Of a stretch of DNA of 64,000 nt, positions 1-8,802 are shown piece after piece. The notes beneath the pieces are model-generated. The model had not been told where the DNA came from, made no database searches, and was given only the letters and a program-made list of their open reading frames with translations. The translations under genes were made by a program, and so were the position numbers. The stretch is from assembly GCA_964443225.1 (NCBI GenBank), contig CAYUCC010000009.1, forward strand, positions 1 through 64,000, given 5' to 3'. Every line of letters starts with the position of its first letter. The stretch's first letter is position 1. This stretch comes from SSC4 sp964443225. Lineage in GTDB: Bacteria; Chloroflexota; Anaerolineae; SSC4; Amarolineaceae.

Positions 1-130
1 TTTCACTGAGTACGAGTACGATTGCGGGTTCCGTCCGGCTCGTACTCGTACTCGTACTCGATCATTGCCGCGGATCGGAGTACGAGTACGAGTACCGTTT
101 CACTGAGTACGAGTACCGTCCTACTCGATC
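1..130. repeat. TACTCG/GAGTAC minisatellite, truncated by window edge
   Basis: The stretch is made of runs of the hexamer GAGTAC/GTACTC in both orientations, including CACTGAGTACGAGTAC units. The same hexamer and the flanking CACTGAGTAC words recur in the opposite orientation at 40097-40294. No gene is visible here. The array ends about 20 bp before the ribosome-binding site of the DinB-type gene at 165. The left part lies outside the window, so the full size is unknown. Confidence 0.85.
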
Positions 131-164
131 ATTTTTTATTCGCAGAGATGAAGGAGATTCTAAC

Positions 165-1049
165 ATGACCACCCACCAACCGGAATGGGCGGACACCCTG
201 GTCCGCCTGCTCGCATTGGCGTCGCGGCTCGAGGGCGAAGGGCAGTACAACCTGGCCAAACTGACCCGCGCCGCCGCTGATGCGTTGGGCCGCCGGGCCG
301 CCTACCAGGCCGTCATCCCCACCGCTGCCGCGGCCCTGGCCGCCGAAATCCAGCAGGCTGCCGCGGCACTCACCCACCTGGGCGCATCGGCGGAGCTTTC
401 CTCTGCGCTGACGCAGGGTGCCGACGTGATGGCCGCGGGCAGCGTACCGCTGTTCAGCCTGATCCCGCATCCCCACGTCTGCCGGACCTGCGGCCACGTG
501 ACACTGGGCCCACCGGCGGCGCACTGCCCCACCTGCGGCGCGTGGCCGGACACCTACCAGCGCTTCATGCCCAACTACTGGTTCGATGCGCTGGAGCCGC
601 CGGGGGTACTGGCCATGCTGCGCCAGACGCCGGTCGAGGTGGCCGCGCTGTTGGCCGGGCTGCCGGAGGAGACCGTGAACCGTCCACCCGCGGAAGGAGG
701 CTGGGCCATGCGCAACGTCGTCACCCACCTGCGTGATGCCCAGCGCGTCTTTGCCTTCCGCGTCGACCTGTTCCTGGCCGAGGAGCATCCGCTGCTGGAG
801 ATGAAAGCGGTCTGGACGTGGGCGGCGCAGGAGGAGGAACGCCCGCCCACCACCGCCGAGATCTTCGAGGCCTACCAGACCTCGCGCGCCGAGACGCTGG
901 TCAAGCTGGAGCGCATGCCGCCGGCCGATTGGTGGCGCAGCGGCACGCACCAGGAGTTCGGCGAAGTGACGCTGCGTCAGCAGGCCAGCTACTTCGCCGC
1001 GCACGAACGGACCCATTTGCCCCAGATGGCGCGGCTGCGTACGCCGTGA
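165..1049 (+). CDS. DinB-superfamily protein with N-terminal zinc-ribbon region
   Basis: The product is 294 residues. The N-terminal helical part (about 1-100) resembles rubrerythrin-type helical bundles. It is followed by a rubredoxin/zinc-ribbon motif, CRTCGH...CPTCGA, around residues 106-126. The C-terminal 160 residues look like a DinB four-helix bundle, with the histidines expected of its metal site: one in VTHLRDAQ and a late one in HERTHLPQM. DinB proteins bind a divalent metal and often act as thiol-dependent transferases or damage-inducible proteins; the substrate here cannot be told. The start is set by AAGGAG at 151-156. No signal peptide is seen, so it should be cytoplasmic. It is unrelated to the surface genes that follow and may simply mark the edge of that locus. 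Confidence 0.75.
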   Translation: MTTHQPEWADTLVRLLALASRLEGEGQYNLAKLTRAAADALGRRAAYQAVIPTAAAALAAEIQQAAAALTHLGASAELSSALTQGADVMAAGSVPLFSLIPHPHVCRTCGHVTLGPPAAHCPTCGAWPDTYQRFMPNYWFDALEPPGVLAMLRQTPVEVAALLAGLPEETVNRPPAEGGWAMRNVVTHLRDAQRVFAFRVDLFLAEEHPLLEMKAVWTWAAQEEERPPTTAEIFEAYQTSRAETLVKLERMPPADWWRSGTHQEFGEVTLRQQASYFAAHERTHLPQMARLRTP

Positions 1050-1067
1050 CAAAACTGGCCTGCTTTT

Positions 1068-1084
1068 GTATCGGAAAGCGATAC
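1068..1084 (+). promoter_or_regulatory. GTATCG-N5-CGATAC palindrome upstream of surface gene 1169
   Basis: GTATCG (1068-1073) and CGATAC (1079-1084) form a perfect 6-bp inverted repeat around GAAAG. Some 20 bp further on is a TTGTGCTTTAATAAG stretch whose TTTAAT could be a -10 box. The same arrangement occurs at 26437-26453 and 55352-55368, each time ahead of a start of the MQR-type signal peptide family or its relic. It may be an operator or part of a mobile upstream module; the binding protein is unknown. Confidence 0.55.
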
Positions 1085-1168
1085 CCACGGCCGTTCGATT
1101 TGTGCTTTAATAAGCGTGCGGCTACAGCACGCGCGCAGCAGTTTTCCCAGTACGAGGAGGCAGTTATC

Positions 1169-3121
1169 ATGCAGCGCACGATACGTTTTGCCATTTGGTC
1201 AGTCGTAGTGCTCTTGCTGGGTCTTTTGATCGGCCCTGCCAGTGCCCAGGAGACACCGGGGGTCCCCAATGTGGCCGCCTGCCAGCCGGGCGCCGGTTAT
1301 ACGTCGGGCTGCGATGTCGACCAGGACGGTGACATCGATGTCTTCGACATCCAGCTCACCGCCAGTCGCTGGAGCACCAGCGGCCCCTACACCCCCGGCC
1401 ACACCCACTGGGGCGAGACCTGGACCGGCGCCGGCACCGGCGATGGCCTGCGGGTGGAGAATGCCGCCGCCAGCGGTTATGCCTACGGCGTCACCGGCCA
1501 GAGCGCCAGCACCAACGGGCGCGGCGTTTATGGCTATGTCAGCGCGGCCAGCGGTACGACCTTTGGGGTGCAGGGCCAATCTGCCAGCACAGGTGGCAGA
1601 GGCGTGTTTGGCCTGGTCACGGCCGGCAGCGGCCCGACCTCAGGTGTCTTCGGCGAGAGCGCCAGCAGCAGCGGCCACGGCGTCTACGGCGTCGCGACCG
1701 CCACCAGCGGCGATAACGACGGCGTTTTTGGCGAAGCGGCCAGCACGTCGGGACGCGGCGTGCGGGGGCTGGCTACAGCCTCCAGCGGTACAACCACCGG
1801 CGTGATGGGCACGGCGACCAGCACCGCCGGCCGCGGCGTCTATGGCATGGCGTCGGCCAGCACCGGCTCAGCATACGGGGTGTACGGGGAGAGCGCCAGC
1901 ACCGCCGGCCGCGGCGTCTATGGTAAGGCGATGGCCAGCAGCGGCCAGGCCTTCGGGGTACACGGCGTGTCAGAGAGCGACAACGGGCGCGGCCTGTTTG
2001 GGCACGCCACGTCGGCCAGCGGCTCGACGTACGGGGTGGTTGGCCAGACCGCGAGTACCATCGGTACCGGCGTACAAGGCCTGGCGTCCTCATCCACCGG
2101 CATCAACTATGGGGTGTGGGGCCTGTCCTCAAGCACCGCGGGCACGGGGGTACTTGGCCAGGCCTCAGCCGTCAGCGGCACGACCTTTGGCGTCTACGGC
2201 CAGTCCTCCAGCGACGCGGGCTACGGGGTGTACGGTGTGACCTGGGCGAACACGGGCGTCACCTATGGCATCTACGGCAGGTCCCTCAGCACCGGCGGCT
2301 TCGCCGGCTACTTCACCGGCCAGGGCTCCGACGCCGTGTTCATCGAGAATACCGCGAGTGGTCGGGGGCTCTACGTAGGAGCCTCCGCCGACACGGCCAT
2401 CTGGGCCGTAACCGAGGCGGGCACCGCCGGCGTGGACGGCCGCGCGGCCAGCTCGACCGGGCGGGGCGTGTACGGCTACGCCACCGCCACGACCGGCGCC
2501 AACTCCGGGGTGTACGGCCGGAGCAAAGGCAGCGCAGGCCACGGGGTGTACGGCTGGGCCGAAGCCACCAGCGGCACCAACTACGGGGTGTACGGCCGCA
2601 CCAGCAGCGTCTCCGGCTATGCCGGTTACTTTCAGGGCGATCTCCACACCACCGGCAATCTGAGCAAGGCAGGTGGCTCCTTCAAGATCGATCACCCGCT
2701 GGACCCGGCCAACCAGTACCTCTACCATTCGTTCGTCGAGTCGCCCGACATGATGAATATCTACAACGGCAACATCACCACGGATGCAGAAGGGCTGGCG
2801 GTGGTCGTGCTTCCCGACTGGTTCCAGGCGTTGAACCGCGACTTCCGCTACCAGCTCACCGTGATCGGCCAGTTCGCCCAGGCCATTGTGGCCCAGGAGA
2901 TCGAAGACAATCGTTTTGTCGTCCGCACGGATAAGCCGCAGGTCAAGGTTTCCTGGCAGGTGACCGGCATCCGTCAGGACGCCTACGCCAACGCCCACCG
3001 CATTCCGGTGGAGGAGGCCAAGCCGGCCGGCGAGCGCGGGCTCTATCTGCACCCCGTGGAGCTGGGCCAGCCGGCCGAGTTAGGTTTGGACTACCAGCGT
3101 AACCTCGACGCGGCGGAGTAA
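1169..3121 (+). CDS. Secreted dockerin-like/GVYG-repeat surface protein, cap A
   Basis: The product is 650 residues. A signal peptide covers about 1-27. A single dockerin-like loop (CDVDQDGDIDVFDIQ, 48-62) is followed by the linker GHTHWGETWTG. About twenty units of roughly 20 residues with the core GVYG or GVxG and S-A-S-T/S follow to residue 490. The C-terminal cap, about 502-650, begins FKIDHPLDP and ends LHPVELGQPAELGLDY; this cap is known from many repeat-rich secreted proteins. The start is set by GAGGAGG at 1154-1160; the open frame extends upstream to 818, but that part overlaps the DinB gene and has no signal peptide. Export to the surface is expected. The ligand and anchoring partner are unknown. 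Confidence 0.8.
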   Translation: MQRTIRFAIWSVVVLLLGLLIGPASAQETPGVPNVAACQPGAGYTSGCDVDQDGDIDVFDIQLTASRWSTSGPYTPGHTHWGETWTGAGTGDGLRVENAAASGYAYGVTGQSASTNGRGVYGYVSAASGTTFGVQGQSASTGGRGVFGLVTAGSGPTSGVFGESASSSGHGVYGVATATSGDNDGVFGEAASTSGRGVRGLATASSGTTTGVMGTATSTAGRGVYGMASASTGSAYGVYGESASTAGRGVYGKAMASSGQAFGVHGVSESDNGRGLFGHATSASGSTYGVVGQTASTIGTGVQGLASSSTGINYGVWGLSSSTAGTGVLGQASAVSGTTFGVYGQSSSDAGYGVYGVTWANTGVTYGIYGRSLSTGGFAGYFTGQGSDAVFIENTASGRGLYVGASADTAIWAVTEAGTAGVDGRAASSTGRGVYGYATATTGANSGVYGRSKGSAGHGVYGWAEATSGTNYGVYGRTSSVSGYAGYFQGDLHTTGNLSKAGGSFKIDHPLDPANQYLYHSFVESPDMMNIYNGNITTDAEGLAVVVLPDWFQALNRDFRYQLTVIGQFAQAIVAQEIEDNRFVVRTDKPQVKVSWQVTGIRQDAYANAHRIPVEEAKPAGERGLYLHPVELGQPAELGLDYQRNLDAAE

Positions 3122-3223
3122 TTCAAGCTGTACGGGACGGCATGCGGGGTAGATTGTCCATTGGCCCTGCGTGGTCCGGGAAGTTCAGGCCGTACGGAGC
3201 GGTCCGGCGGCAAAGGAGTGAGC

Positions 3224-4885
3224 ATGTCCAGAGCACTGAGACAGAGGCTGTGGGTGGCGTCGGCGGCAAGCGCAGCCCTGCTGGCGATGGTGAGCGTCCG
3301 TGCGGGCGCTGCACCCCTGGCCGGTCTGATGCCAGACCGGGTTTTTGCCGCACCGTGTGCACCAGGCGCCAGCTACGATGCGTCGTGCGACGTCGACCAC
3401 GATGGCGACGTCGACATCGTGGACATCCAACTGACCTCGGCGCATTTCGGCAGCAGTGGGGTGTGGCTCAGCGACAACAACCACAACCATCTGGGCCAAA
3501 CCTGGACCGGCAGCAACAATCCGTTGGTCATCGGTGGTGCGTTCGACGGCGTGTCAGCGCCCCTTTCGTTGAGCAACAACACGGGTCATGGCCTGCTGGT
3601 GAGCTCGGCCGGCTGGAACGGTGTAACCGTGCAAAGCGCCGCTGAGAACGGTTTTGCGGTGTCATCTGCCGACACAGGCCTCTGGGTGGGTGCGGCTGGC
3701 ACAGGTGTCAACATCGATTCGGCCACTTTGTACGGGGTCGCGGTCAATACGGCCACAGACAAAGGGATCAGCATCGGCTCGGCCGGTCATGTTGGACTCT
3801 ACGTTCATCAGGCAGGTATGCCGAGCCAGGTGATACCAGAGCCCGATCATTTGCACAGCGGCATCAACGTGGCCGGTGCTGAATGGGCGGGGCTCACCGT
3901 CGGACGCTCGGATCATTACGGCGTAGTTGTGCGATCGGCGGAAGCAGGCGGTCTGTACGTACAACAATCAGCATCCTATGGGATAATCGTGCAATCGGCT
4001 TGGACCGGTATGGTGATCAATGCAACGACGAACGGTCCGGGTGTCCTCGTTGGCGCAGCAGGTGCCGACGGTATCACGGTAATCCAGGCGGGTAACCCAT
4101 CGACCGCGAACATTTCCGGGTCCACCAACGACGGCTTCGAGGTTTGGGGCGCCGAAGGCCACGGTTTGTTCATCGGGCGCGCCGATCAATGGGGAATCAA
4201 CATCCAATCTGCCGGCGTCGATGGCATTGGGATTGGTGAGGCCGCCCGCAACGGCGTGGTCGTCAGCGCGGCCGGCATGAACGGCATGGAGGTCATCGCG
4301 GCGGGCAACGTCGGCGTGCAGGCGGCGGGCAATAACCTGGCCGCCAACTTCCTCGGTCCGGTGCAGATCAGCGGGGGATGTACGGGCTGTGAGCTGGTGA
4401 CGTTTGGCGTCAACGCGGGCGACCGCACCCTGCAACCCGGCGATGTCGTGACCGTCAGCGGCGTGCGCGACAGTGGGGTCGACGGGATACCGGTGCTCAT
4501 GGCGCTGCAGCTTGCCGAACCCGGCCGCGGCGTGGCGGGTGTCGTCGTGGGGCGCGCCGCGCTGACCGCACCAGAGGGTTCACTGGCAGCAGGCGCTGGC
4601 CGGCTGCTTGTGCCGCGCGAGGGTCCGGCGCGCCCGGGTGACTTCGTCACGATCGTCTACAGCGGTCTGGCGCAGGCCAGGCTTGTGCCAGGTGCCATCG
4701 ACGTGGCGGCCGGCGAACGTTTGACGGTCGCCGGCGACGGGATGGTGCGGCCGCTGGGTTCGATCGCCGTGCAGCTGGCGGGGGATGCCGGCACCGTGGC
4801 GCTGGCCGAGAACGCACCGGTGGTTGGCCTGGCGCTGGACGCCGCCCGCAGCGGCCGGGTGTGGGTGTTGGTCAACCCGCAGTAA
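3224..4885 (+). CDS. Secreted dockerin-like surface protein with NGVxV-SAG repeats, cap C
   Basis: The product is 553 residues. A signal peptide (about 1-30) is followed by a dockerin-like loop, CDVDHDGDVDIVDIQ, at 55-69 and the linker SDNNHNHLGQTWTG. Residues about 105-380 are irregular repeats with the cores GLLVSSAG, GVTVQSA and GVVVSAAG, which suggest a beta-helix or beta-roll. Cap C (about 384-553) starts at CTGCELVTFGVNAG, carries LQPGDVVTVSGV and ends WVLVNPQ, resembling the GDVV...VGVAL...VLV domain at the ends of many fibre-like secreted proteins. The ATG at 3224 is chosen over the open frame from 3161 because AAGGAG (3213-3218) precedes it and it begins the signal peptide. The GGAGTGAGCATG start context recurs at genes 20794 and 25060. 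The function is unknown. Confidence 0.78.
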   Translation: MSRALRQRLWVASAASAALLAMVSVRAGAAPLAGLMPDRVFAAPCAPGASYDASCDVDHDGDVDIVDIQLTSAHFGSSGVWLSDNNHNHLGQTWTGSNNPLVIGGAFDGVSAPLSLSNNTGHGLLVSSAGWNGVTVQSAAENGFAVSSADTGLWVGAAGTGVNIDSATLYGVAVNTATDKGISIGSAGHVGLYVHQAGMPSQVIPEPDHLHSGINVAGAEWAGLTVGRSDHYGVVVRSAEAGGLYVQQSASYGIIVQSAWTGMVINATTNGPGVLVGAAGADGITVIQAGNPSTANISGSTNDGFEVWGAEGHGLFIGRADQWGINIQSAGVDGIGIGEAARNGVVVSAAGMNGMEVIAAGNVGVQAAGNNLAANFLGPVQISGGCTGCELVTFGVNAGDRTLQPGDVVTVSGVRDSGVDGIPVLMALQLAEPGRGVAGVVVGRAALTAPEGSLAAGAGRLLVPREGPARPGDFVTIVYSGLAQARLVPGAIDVAAGERLTVAGDGMVRPLGSIAVQLAGDAGTVALAENAPVVGLALDAARSGRVWVLVNPQ

Positions 4886-4986
4886 GGCGAAAACCGCTCG
4901 TGAGCTGATCTTCACCATACCCCTGGCGCCCGGTGTGTCTACGACCAGTGTCGTAAAGAACTAGTTCTCGTGCCACAGAGCGGCAA

Positions 4987-5032
4987 AATATCCCTCTTAA
5001 TTTCATTCCTGGCCAGACAGGTGAGGGATATT
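4987..5032. other. 10-bp inverted repeat in the gap after gene 3224
   Basis: AATATCCCTC (4987-4996) pairs perfectly with GAGGGATATT (5023-5032) around a 26-base loop. It is about 100 bp downstream of the stop of gene 3224, in the 700-bp non-coding stretch 4886-5585. Its role is unknown; it could be a weak transcription terminator or the end of an insertion. Confidence 0.4.
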
Positions 5033-5100
5033 CTTGTTCTCCCATTTGTTGTATTGTGTGCCGCGGTGGGTCATCCTGTCGGCCAAAGGATAACACGCGG

Positions 5101-5553
5101 GCGATCGTGCGGCGGCACGCCCCGCAGGGGGCGTTTGTTTGCGTAGCCGCGGCTTCCAGCCGCCATCTGGCCGGGCGATCGTGCGGCGGCACGCCCCGCA
5201 GGGGGCGTTTGTTTGCGTAGCCGCGGCTTCCAGCCGCCATCTGGCCGGGCGATCGTGCGGCGGCACGCCCCGCAGGGGGCGTTTGTTTGCGTAGCCGCGG
5301 CTTCCAGCCGCCATCTGGCCGGGCGATCGTGCGGCGGCACGCCCCGCAGGGGGCGTTTGTTTGCGTAGCCGCGGCTTCCAGCCGCCATCTGGCCCGGCGA
5401 TCGTGCGGCGGCACGCCCCGCAGGGGGCGTTTGTTTGCGTAGCCGCGGCTTCCAGCCGCCATCTGGCCCGGCGATCGTGCGGCGGCACGCCCCGCAGGGG
5501 GCGTTTGTTTGCGTAGCCGCGGCTTCCAGCCGCCATCTGGCCCGGCGATCGTG
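5101..5553. repeat. Six 74-bp tandem repeats plus a 9-bp partial seventh
   Basis: Units start at 5101, 5175, 5249, 5323, 5397 and 5471, each opening GCGATCGTGCGGCGGCACG. The array stops at 5553 inside a seventh unit. Each unit contains the self-complementary stretches CGATCG and GGCTTCCAGCC. Variation is minimal: the unit boundary changes from GGCCGG to GGCCCG in the later copies. The unit length is not a multiple of three, so the open frames through it are by-products. The array ends about 20 bp before the ribosome-binding site of gene 5586. Confidence 0.92.
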
Positions 5554-5585
5554 TGTTGACTTTCCCCAGGTTGTGGAGGACCGCC

Positions 5586-7007
5586 ATGAGAGGATCGTCT
5601 GCTCGCTTCACCCGCGTGGGTGTTTTGGTGGTGGGACTGGCCATTCTAGGCCTGGCCAGCGCCCAACCAGCCTTCGCCCGGCCGGTGCTGGGCCCGTGCG
5701 CACCCGGTGCAGGCTATGACCCCGCCTGCGACGTCGACCACGACAGCGATGTCGACATTCTCGACGTCCAGCTCGCGGCCGGCCACTGGAACCAATCGGG
5801 GACGTGGGTCAGTGACAACAACCACGACCACCTGGGCCAGAATTGGACAGGCACCGACTCGTTGGCGATCGTCGGCTCCTTTGGCTCGCCCAGGTACGCA
5901 GCACTGGTTCTGGACAACAGCCATCCCAGCGGCGACGGTTTGGCGGTCGCGCAGGCCGGCGGAGCGGGTGTGTCGGTCTATTACAGCGGTTGGTCCGGCA
6001 TTTTCGTCGGCGCGTCTGGCGCAGGTGGAGGCAACGGCGACGGCGTCCGAGTCTGCACCGCTGGCAGCGTCGGCTCGTGCCCGATCGACACGGCCAGCAA
6101 TGGGGTGGAGATCGGTCACGCGACCGGGAATGGGCTGCGTGTGATGTCGGCCGACGGCGACGGCGTCTCGGTGCAGGCTGTCGACGGCAGCGGCTTCGGT
6201 GTGCAGTCGGCCGGCGCGCACGGCCTGTTCGTCGGCTCGGCCGGCGGCAACGGCGTCTACGTCGGTTCGGCGGGTGCGCACGGCGTCTATGCGCTGACCG
6301 CTAACAGCGCCTACCACGGCGTCTACGGCATCAACACCGCTGGCGGCAATGGGGTGCGCGGCGACAGCAACGGCGCCATCACCAGCGGCGTCTACGGCGA
6401 GAACAGCGGCGGCGGCTTCGGCGTGGCCGGACGGGTACTCAACGGAGGCCGCGCGGTCTACGGCGAGGCCGGCGCGGGCTGGGCCGGCTGGTTCAACGGC
6501 AGTGTGACGATCACCGGACCCTGCACCGGGTGCCTGCAGGCGAGCTTTGCGGTCAACGCCGGCACGCGCGCCTTGCAGCCCGGCGACGTGGTTGCGGTGC
6601 GCGGCGTCACGCCGGCCGATCTCGACAACGCGGCGGCGTTGTGGGAGGTGTTGCCCGCGCAGCCGGGCCAGGCCGCGGTGGGCGTCGTGGCCGGCCGTGC
6701 CAAGCTGGTCACCACGGCGGATCACCTGCCATCCGAAAACGGCCGGCAGCTCCTTCCCGGCAAGGGTGCGGCCGCGCCGGGCGAATACGTGGTCGTCGTC
6801 TACAGCGGGCCGATGCAGGTGCGGCTGGCCCCCGGCGAGACGTTCGTCGCCGGCGCGCGCGTGACCGCCGGCGACGATGGCCAGGTGCGTCCACTGCAGA
6901 CCCGCACCGTCGACGGGATGATGGTTGCCGAGGGTGCGCCGGTGCTGGGCGTCGCGCTGGGTCAGGCCGCCGACGGCTTGATTTGGGTGCTGGTCAATCC
7001 CCAGTAG
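5586..7007 (+). CDS. Secreted dockerin-like surface protein with mixed NGVxV/GVYG repeats, cap C
   Basis: The product is 473 residues. The signal peptide is about 1-32 and the dockerin-like loop CDVDHDSDVDILDVQ about 48-62, with Ser in place of the usual Gly. The linker is SDNNHDHLGQNWTG. The repeats begin as NGVxV/SAG units like gene 3224 and change to GVYG units near residue 235-290, so the two repeat types meet in one protein. Cap C (about 311-473) runs from CTGCLQASFAVNAG to LIWVLVNPQ. The start is set by GGAGGA at 5575-5580. The end of this gene (GRAVYGEAG onward) is the intact counterpart of the relic at 26542-26828. Confidence 0.78.
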   Translation: MRGSSARFTRVGVLVVGLAILGLASAQPAFARPVLGPCAPGAGYDPACDVDHDSDVDILDVQLAAGHWNQSGTWVSDNNHDHLGQNWTGTDSLAIVGSFGSPRYAALVLDNSHPSGDGLAVAQAGGAGVSVYYSGWSGIFVGASGAGGGNGDGVRVCTAGSVGSCPIDTASNGVEIGHATGNGLRVMSADGDGVSVQAVDGSGFGVQSAGAHGLFVGSAGGNGVYVGSAGAHGVYALTANSAYHGVYGINTAGGNGVRGDSNGAITSGVYGENSGGGFGVAGRVLNGGRAVYGEAGAGWAGWFNGSVTITGPCTGCLQASFAVNAGTRALQPGDVVAVRGVTPADLDNAAALWEVLPAQPGQAAVGVVAGRAKLVTTADHLPSENGRQLLPGKGAAAPGEYVVVVYSGPMQVRLAPGETFVAGARVTAGDDGQVRPLQTRTVDGMMVAEGAPVLGVALGQAADGLIWVLVNPQ

Positions 7008-7142
7008 CCTGCCCGCCGGCTCACAGCCCACCAGTCTGCTCTTTCCTGGAACTATGCCTGCTGCCTTTCATTTTGTCTTAGTGAAGGCGCGGGTTTGCCC
7101 GCACTGTCTTCCGTATCTTGAAAACACAAGGAGGCATTAACC

Positions 7143-8618
7143 ATGCAACGCAAATTCCGACTCGTCCTGGTCGTGTTGGCCGCGCTGGCCCTGGCCATCG
7201 GCCCGGCCGGCGCGCAAGATGCGCCCCCGGGCCCCGTTTCCACCCCCTGCGCGCCGGGCGCCGCCTACGACCCGGCCTGCGACGTGGACCACGACGGCGA
7301 CGTGGATGTGCTCGACATCCAACTGGCGGCCGGCCATTGGAACCAGGCCGGCGCGTGGACCGGCGGTGACTATTGGGCGCTCGGCGGCAACGCCGGCACG
7401 ACACCCGGGAGCCACTTTCTCGGCACCACGGACAACCAGGCCCTGGAGGTGCACGTGGGCGACCAACGGGCGCTGCTGATCCAGCGCAACAGTGATAGCT
7501 ATAGCCCTAATCTGATTGGGGGCTTTTTGGGCAATAGTGTCTCCGCCGGCCAGGATGGCGCAACCATCGGGGGTGGGGGATCTCCCGGCGCGATAAACAG
7601 CGTTACCGACGACTACGGCACGGTGGGCGGCGGCGTCGCCAACAGTGTTACCGCCTGGTTCGGGACTGTGGGCGGCGGTCGGAATAACACCGGCAGCGGA
7701 CTGTTTGCTACTGTGGGCGGCGGGGAAGACAATGCCGCCAGCGAATATTGGGCTACCGTGGGCGGCGGGGACGCTAACCTCGCCAGCGGCTTTCACGCCA
7801 CCGTGAGCGGAGGAGGAGATAACACTGCCAGTGAATATTGGTCCACAGTGGGCGGCGGGTCCACCAACGTCGCCAGCGGATATTATGCCACCGTGGGCGG
7901 CGGCCACAATAACACCGCCAGCGGCGATTCGTCCACGGTGGGCGGAGGGAGCAGTAACGCCGCCAGCGGTGGCACCGTCGGCGGCGGCTTCCAAAACACC
8001 GCCAGCGGCGGGAATGCCACGGTGGGCGGCGGCCACAATAACACCGCCAGCGGCGGTTCGTCCACGGTGGGCGGTGGTGAGGTCAACACCGCCAGCGAAT
8101 TTTATGCCACCGTAGGCGGTGGGTCCAGCAACACCGCCAGCGGATGGGGTGCCACGGTGCCCGGTGGGAGGCAGGCAGTGGCATCCCACCACGGCGAGCT
8201 CGCCTACGCCAGCGGCGGATTCGCTGCTGCCGGCGACGCCCAAACCTCGCTCTACGTGCTGCGGCGGGAGACGGGCGACGAGACGCTGACCGAGCTGTTC
8301 CTCGACGGCGTAAACAACCGCCTTACCCTCGCCGCCGACCGGGTGATGACCTTCGACATCCTGGTGGTGGCCAGTCACCGTTTCGGCGGCGGCAGCTCGG
8401 CCGGCTACCAGGTGGCCGGCGTGATCCGCAACATCGGCGGCGCGACCGCCTTCGTGGGCACGCCGCTCAAGACCGTGCTGGGCGAGAACGTGGCCGGCTG
8501 GGATGTCCAGTTGGAGGCGAGCGACGCCCTCGACGCGCTGGTGGTCAAGGTGCAGGGTTCCAGCGGGACGACAATCCGCTGGGTGGCCTCGGTGCGCACG
8601 GTGGAGGTGGGGCGGTAG
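7143..8618 (+). CDS. Secreted dockerin-like protein with YadA-head-like TVGGG repeats, cap B
   Basis: The product is 491 residues. The signal peptide (about 1-24) is followed by CDVDHDGDVDVLDIQ and the linker GNAGTTPGSHFLGTTD. Residues about 140-345 are repeats of roughly 14-16 residues with cores ATVGGGxxNTASG, like the left-handed beta-roll heads of trimeric adhesins. Cap B (about 366-491) runs from AQTSLYVLRRETGD to IRWVASVRTVEVG and resembles a C-terminal domain seen on phage-tail-like and cyanobacterial fibre proteins. AAGGAGG at 7128-7134 sets the start. The protein closest to it here is 25060, with the same cap. The head repeats suggest a trimeric surface fibre; its binding target is unknown. 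Confidence 0.78.
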   Translation: MQRKFRLVLVVLAALALAIGPAGAQDAPPGPVSTPCAPGAAYDPACDVDHDGDVDVLDIQLAAGHWNQAGAWTGGDYWALGGNAGTTPGSHFLGTTDNQALEVHVGDQRALLIQRNSDSYSPNLIGGFLGNSVSAGQDGATIGGGGSPGAINSVTDDYGTVGGGVANSVTAWFGTVGGGRNNTGSGLFATVGGGEDNAASEYWATVGGGDANLASGFHATVSGGGDNTASEYWSTVGGGSTNVASGYYATVGGGHNNTASGDSSTVGGGSSNAASGGTVGGGFQNTASGGNATVGGGHNNTASGGSSTVGGGEVNTASEFYATVGGGSSNTASGWGATVPGGRQAVASHHGELAYASGGFAAAGDAQTSLYVLRRETGDETLTELFLDGVNNRLTLAADRVMTFDILVVASHRFGGGSSAGYQVAGVIRNIGGATAFVGTPLKTVLGENVAGWDVQLEASDALDALVVKVQGSSGTTIRWVASVRTVEVGR

Positions 8619-8637
8619 CGCCGCGCGCCAGCGGCGC
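8618..8637 (+). terminator. Hairpin at the stop codon of gene 7143
   Basis: GCGCCGC (8618-8624) pairs with GCGGCGC (8631-8637) around a six-base loop, starting on the last base of the stop codon. There is no T tract. Paralogue 25060 has a different perfect hairpin at the equivalent place (26357-26379), which supports a conserved RNA structure such as a terminator or 3' stabiliser. Confidence 0.45.
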
Positions 8638-8802
8638 GCGACCAGGTCACCAGGAGAGGGCCTCCGCCGACAGCGTTCTCGTTTGTGATGCCGGTGGATC
8701 CGCTTCGCGTCCATTGGATCTCAATTGCAACGACGTAGAAATCAGTCTTATCGCAAGACACGGTGGCCGCCAAGGCCGGACAGTAACGCGTGGAGAGACG
8801 CC

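Noticed and set aside
818..1168. Upstream extension of gene 1169 to 818
   Set aside because: It overlaps the DinB gene in another frame; the signal peptide and ribosome-binding site place the start at 1169.
5101..5553. CRISPR array
   Set aside because: The 74-bp units are continuous with no unique spacers, and no cas genes are nearby. The 40.1-kb array is likewise a minisatellite.
5003..5644. Minus-strand frames of about 100-210 residues with MAAGSRGYANKRPLRG repeats
   Set aside because: They are translations of the 74-bp tandem array in shifting frames; the unit length is not a multiple of three, so no protein repeat is preserved.
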